From positions 1-9,829 of the forward strand of contig CAZYMD010000182.1 of the NCBI GenBank assembly GCA_964649005.1: DNA of 9,829 nucleotides, given 5' to 3'. How positions within the stretch are numbered: the stretch's first letter is position 1; each line of letters begins with the position of its first letter. A program made the position numbers and the translations under genes. The notes below the pieces were generated by a model that was given only the letters and a program-made list of their open reading frames with translations, was not told the DNA's origin and did not search any database. Shown piece by piece: positions 7,470-9,829 of the stretch. The DNA comes from CAZGMJ01 sp964649005. GTDB lineage: Bacteria; Planctomycetota; Phycisphaerae; Sedimentisphaerales; Anaerobacaceae.

Positions 7470-8978
7470 TTAGTTGCTCTCCACCACCAGGGCCCAGTCG
7501 GAACGATGGGGGGCTTTGAAGGTCTGGTTGTTGGCGGCATTCAAGCCCTGCACTGGAATTTCTTTGTACTTGGTGCGTGTGTCTACAGCGGTGATGCTTT
7601 TGATTTTCAGGCCGCTTAGGTTCATCTGGACCGAGTCGGTGTTTTCCTTGTAGAGCACCAGCAGCCCATCGGGGTCTTTGAGGCAGACGCCATCGGTGAG
7701 GCTGTTGTTGGGTGTCATGTGTTTTGTGAATCGGTTTTGCCAGAAGAGCGACCATGTTTTGATCTGGCTCTTGTTCGGATAGGGGTGCATCATGCCATCG
7801 GGCCTGGGGTCGAGCAGGTTGCCCCAGATATTTGCGGCTCCGCCTGCCATTGTCGATCGCCATAGTCCTCGGCGGGTCATGTCGAAATCGTAGTCCTTGT
7901 CGGGGTAGACATTTTTGCGGACGCGAAATCGGTCTTCGAGGAAAGTCGGCTTATCGGGATACTGGTTAATGGCCTTTGCATAGATTTTATAGTCGGGACG
8001 ATGCTGCTGGTAGGATGAGTAGTCCAGGCTGTTGCATATCTGGGTTAGTTCGGGTGCACGTGCACCGAGCAGATGAGAGTAGCCCATGTGCTTGTGCATG
8101 TACTGATGCCAGGTGCGCAGACCATCGTTCTTGACCCATTCCTGGAGGTCCCATCCGTAACTCATGGACCAGCCCGGCAGCGGGCCGAGGCGGGCACAGA
8201 TATAGCGCTGCAGGCGGCGGTCGATTTTGCCGTTCAGGCCCCATTTTATGGGAGTCATCCGTCGCTGCTCGTCGCCCCAGGTCCAGATGTGTACTACACC
8301 ACCGGCGTCGTATACCTTGCGGATTAGTAATTCGAGAGCCTCGAACGTCCTGTTGTCTGGATTCGGATCAGGGTCGGTGATTTCACTTGCGCGAGTCTTT
8401 TCGATGTCGAACCAACTGCACATGACACAGGTGTGGAAACCGTTAAAGCCGTGCTCGACGAGAAGCTCCTCGATGTCACGATCTATACGTTCGGATTTGT
8501 TATAGTAATCCACCGGCGATGTGTACATCGCATATTGCGGGACAAAGGCTTTGCCTGTTCCCGTTCGGATCCATTTGCTGCCATAGTTGCCGACAAACCC
8601 CGGCGCATCTGGATTTGGCTGGACATCAACTACAGCTTCGAAGCCGGCCAGATCGGGATCGTTGCTCTCGGTGGATATGGTCCATTTGCCTAGTTCGATG
8701 CCTGTGAAGCGCAGCTTCCATGTGTCACCGCCGGCATAGAAAAGCTCGCTACAAATCTTATGGCCGGTTCTTTCGTGCGTCATGGTAGCTGTGGCAACAA
8801 TATCGAACGGATTGCCGCTATATGTGGGATTGCTGATTGTGAAGTCCATCGGCTCGAACAGCTTCGTCTGTTTGGCCGGCTCTGCGAAACAGCAGACCGT
8901 CACCGTGATCGTAAGAAGAAGCAACAGGCCACGAGGGTAAATACAACCTCGATGTTTTGGTTGTTGAACTGTAAACAT
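7470..8978 (-). CDS. Secreted glycoside-hydrolase-like protein: DUF5060, TIM barrel, collagen-binding-like C-terminal domain
   Basis: A 502-residue exported protein. After a signal peptide (residues 1-32; hydrophobic LLLLLTITVTV core, cut near CCFA), residues 41-120 match the DUF5060 beta-sandwich pattern (YSGNPFDIVATATMTH, then WKLRFTGIELGKWT and GFEAVVDV). Residues 130-415 form a TIM barrel like the DUF4038-type glycosidases, with FNGFHTCVMCSWFD and VVHIWTWGDE as strand ends. E280 in GWDLQEW and E348 in PTFLEDRFR sit where strands 4 and 7 should end, so they are my candidates for acid/base and nucleophile. Residues 435-502 resemble the putative collagen-binding domain often found at the C-terminus of these proteins (DGLLVLYKENTDSVQMNLSG, ending FKAPHRSDWALVVE). 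The likely role is hydrolysis of a polysaccharide or glycan; specificity is unknown. The start at 8976-8978 follows AAAGGAG by 5 nt; the open frame begins at a TTG at 8993 inside that Shine-Dalgarno region. The next gene begins 2 nt after its stop. Confidence 0.88.
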   Translation of the reverse strand: MFTVQQPKHRGCIYPRGLLLLLTITVTVCCFAEPAKQTKLFEPMDFTISNPTYSGNPFDIVATATMTHERTGHKICSELFYAGGDTWKLRFTGIELGKWTISTESNDPDLAGFEAVVDVQPNPDAPGFVGNYGSKWIRTGTGKAFVPQYAMYTSPVDYYNKSERIDRDIEELLVEHGFNGFHTCVMCSWFDIEKTRASEITDPDPNPDNRTFEALELLIRKVYDAGGVVHIWTWGDEQRRMTPIKWGLNGKIDRRLQRYICARLGPLPGWSMSYGWDLQEWVKNDGLRTWHQYMHKHMGYSHLLGARAPELTQICNSLDYSSYQQHRPDYKIYAKAINQYPDKPTFLEDRFRVRKNVYPDKDYDFDMTRRGLWRSTMAGGAANIWGNLLDPRPDGMMHPYPNKSQIKTWSLFWQNRFTKHMTPNNSLTDGVCLKDPDGLLVLYKENTDSVQMNLSGLKIKSITAVDTRTKYKEIPVQGLNAANNQTFKAPHRSDWALVVESN

Positions 8979-8983
8979 TACAG

Positions 8984-8990
8984 CTCCTTT
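8984..8990 (-). promoter_or_regulatory. Ribosome binding site that sets the start of the DUF5060 protein
   Basis: On the minus strand this reads AAAGGAG, 5 nt before the ATG at 8976-8978. The in-frame TTG at 8991-8993 lies immediately upstream of this site and cannot use it, so the ATG is the better start. Confidence 0.8.
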
Positions 8991-9072
8991 CAAAAGCGGG
9001 AAAATTACAACATCCTGTTATTCGTTTATTCGTGTGCTGCCGGTTTGTTGATAACGTCCATGAATCTCATAG

Positions 9073-9112
9073 GCTTATTATAGTTTCTTATAATTAGCAG
9101 GTGCTTATTATA
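9073..9112. repeat. Direct repeat GCTTATTATA, 30 bp apart, carrying TATAAT on the minus strand
   Basis: Identical 10-mers occur at 9073-9082 and 9103-9112, exactly 30 bp apart, with a related CTTATAATTA between them. On the minus strand each copy contains a perfect TATAAT hexamer (9077-9082 and 9107-9112). The site lies about 100 to 130 bp upstream of the DUF5060 gene, so one copy may be its -10 box. Neither has a convincing TTGACA-like -35 at 16 to 18 bp. The spacing of about three helical turns would also suit a regulator binding side by side. Confidence 0.4.
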
Positions 9113-9136
9113 CTTTTGCGGCCAAGAGTATAATAA
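9105..9136 (-). terminator. Stem-loop after the ferritin-like gene, possible weak terminator or processing site
   Basis: TTATTATACT (9105-9114) and AGTATAATAA (9127-9136) are perfect inverted copies. Three further pairs inside (one T opposite G) extend the stem to about 13 bp around the six-base loop GCGGCC (9118-9123). It begins 19 nt after the stop codon of the ferritin-like gene, the usual place for a terminator. However, the stem is almost all A/T and no U-run follows it, so termination would be weak. It could instead be an operator, because it overlaps the TATAAT repeat. Confidence 0.4.
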
Positions 9137-9155
9137 CAAGGCCTTATGATCCGGT

Positions 9156-9656
9156 TCAAGCGGTAGTGTTCTGGGTCTGCGCAAGATTCTCGCTGAGCAG
9201 GCGGATGTGCCGCATTTCCTCCTGGATGATATCACTGATGGTTTCGATGCCTTTATCATCGGAGACGAAGCTCTTAAGACCTGTATAGAAAACTACCGAA
9301 TCCTTCTCCTTTACGATTGCCATCTTGAGAATTTCAGCAAATGTCTCGTCACCGGCTAAATGCCCGGCTGGCTCGTGTGTTATTCCGAAGACAGCCAGCC
9401 CTGCTATGGCTTTGGGGCTCGACGGTTCGTCCTGGTGTTGCGGAGCCGGCTCGATATCATCATTTTCCAGCAACAGCTTTTGCATATCGGCAAAGACCAT
9501 TTCGTGTTCGAGTTCACGTTGAGCGAGTGCAAGGAAGAGTGTACGGGGTGTTGGATCTTCGAAAAGCTCGGCCGCTTTCCTATAGAATGCAACTCCGTTA
9601 CGCTCTATCTGTTTCGCGATGTCAAGCACTTCAATCGGGCTAAGAGTATCTTCCAT
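9156..9656 (-). CDS. Ferritin-like diiron protein (rubrerythrin-like, COG1633 type)
   Basis: A 166-residue cytoplasmic protein predicted to be a four-helix bundle that binds two iron atoms. The ligand set is complete: E18 (QIERNGVAFY), E48 and H51 (RELEHE), E117 (VKEKDSVVFY), and E147 and H150 (EEMRHI). The two halves repeat the pattern E...ExxH, as in erythrin and rubrerythrin-like proteins. There is no C-terminal rubredoxin CxxC domain. A linker of about 40 residues rich in Pro, Asp and His (about 66-105) joins the halves. Members of this family act in peroxide or oxygen defence or in iron handling, usually in anaerobes; the exact reaction here is not known. The ATG at 9654-9656 has AAAGGGG 7 nt upstream. 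The frame is open for about 50 codons before the ATG but contains no usable start. A stem-loop follows the stop, so it probably belongs to a different unit from the glycan genes. Confidence 0.88.
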   Translation of the reverse strand: MEDTLSPIEVLDIAKQIERNGVAFYRKAAELFEDPTPRTLFLALAQRELEHEMVFADMQKLLLENDDIEPAPQHQDEPSSPKAIAGLAVFGITHEPAGHLAGDETFAEILKMAIVKEKDSVVFYTGLKSFVSDDKGIETISDIIQEEMRHIRLLSENLAQTQNTTA

Positions 9657-9667
9657 CGTTTTCCCCT

Positions 9668-9829
9668 TTATAAGGTTAGCAGCCGAAGTTGCTCTACGAC
9701 AGTAGGTTCCAATTGCACCAAGGATAGCAGATTCATCGCCGGATGCCAGAAGATTTCGGTGGCGATCTTCCCGGGTGTCTGTGCAGATTTTCGGGCATTG
9801 GCCTTCGGTCTCATACTATGCATTGGATA
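9668..9829 (-). CDS. Possible 3' end of an unidentified gene (runs off window)
   Basis: A minus-strand frame is open from the window edge to a TAA at 9668-9670, giving 53 residues that end IFWHPAMNLLSLVQLEPTVVEQLRLLTL. The last half has a helix-like hydrophobic pattern. The stop lies 11 nt before the ATG of the ferritin-like gene and overlaps its Shine-Dalgarno, a spacing common inside operons. I recognise no family, and an open frame of this length can arise by chance. A second minus-strand frame is also open over most of this stretch (in frame with the ferritin-like gene), so the choice is uncertain. Confidence 0.33.
   Translation of the reverse strand, partial: YPMHSMRPKANARKSAQTPGKIATEIFWHPAMNLLSLVQLEPTVVEQLRLLTL

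Noticed and set aside
7468..7863. The 132-codon N-terminal extension of the unrecognised glycosidase-like protein
   Set aside because: It is low-complexity (Pro, Gln, Arg, His) and lies entirely within the end of the DUF5060 gene in another frame. The signal peptide and Shine-Dalgarno identify the ATG at 7467 as the start.
9026..9259. 77-codon minus-strand ORF across the end of the ferritin-like gene and the spacer
   Set aside because: It overlaps the diiron protein in another frame and runs through the stem-loop. Its composition is not protein-like and no Shine-Dalgarno is present.
9700..9725. GGTTCCAATTGCACC resembling a tRNA T-arm
   Set aside because: The loop lacks the conserved final C, no T-stem partner pairs properly, and no acceptor, D or anticodon arms can be built around it.

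Overview
The window reads as a piece of a bacterial chromosome, most likely from the Planctomycetota (Phycisphaerae/Sedimentisphaerales type) or a related PVC lineage. This is an inference from gene content: a Tat-exported sulfatase, secreted glycosidase-like proteins of the DUF5060/collagen-binding-like type, and a very long secreted protein made of carboxypeptidase-regulatory-like beta domains. No rRNA, tRNA or phylogenetic marker is present to confirm it.

Every gene I can support lies on the minus strand, so transcription runs from high to low coordinates. In that order: (1) 9668-9829, the possible 3' end of an unidentified gene; (2) 9156-9656, a ferritin-like/rubrerythrin-like diiron protein with all six expected metal ligands; (3) an AT-rich spacer (8979-9155) with a 13-bp stem-loop and a direct repeat carrying TATAAT; (4) 7470-8978, a secreted DUF5060 plus TIM-barrel glycosidase-like protein; (5) 6112-7467, a second secreted, probably barrel-shaped protein of unrecognised family, starting 2 nt after the stop of gene 4; (6) 4574-5980, a Tat-exported family S1 sulfatase with an intact formylglycine motif; (7) 3879-4526, a class I SAM-dependent methyltransferase; (8) a 226-bp spacer (3653-3878) with a good sigma-70-like promoter and an inverted repeat at its -35 box; (9) 236-3652, a secreted protein of about 1138 residues containing a long internal duplication; (10) 1-198, the N-terminus of another exported protein, cut by the window edge.

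Genes 4 to 6 look like a small locus for breaking down a sulfated polysaccharide or glycoconjugate outside the cytoplasm: two putative glycoside hydrolases made together and a sulfatase to remove sulfate esters. No SusC/SusD pair, transporter, regulator or sulfatase-maturing enzyme is visible here. Genes 9 and 10 form a separate unit with its own promoter and encode exported proteins of unknown role.

Several starts differ from the longest open frame because a Shine-Dalgarno sequence or a neighbouring gene points to an internal ATG. These are 3652, 4526, 7467 and 8978. Gene 10 is open to the window edge and is easily hidden by a shorter out-of-frame ORF over the same bases. No gene-free stretch exceeds about 230 bases.
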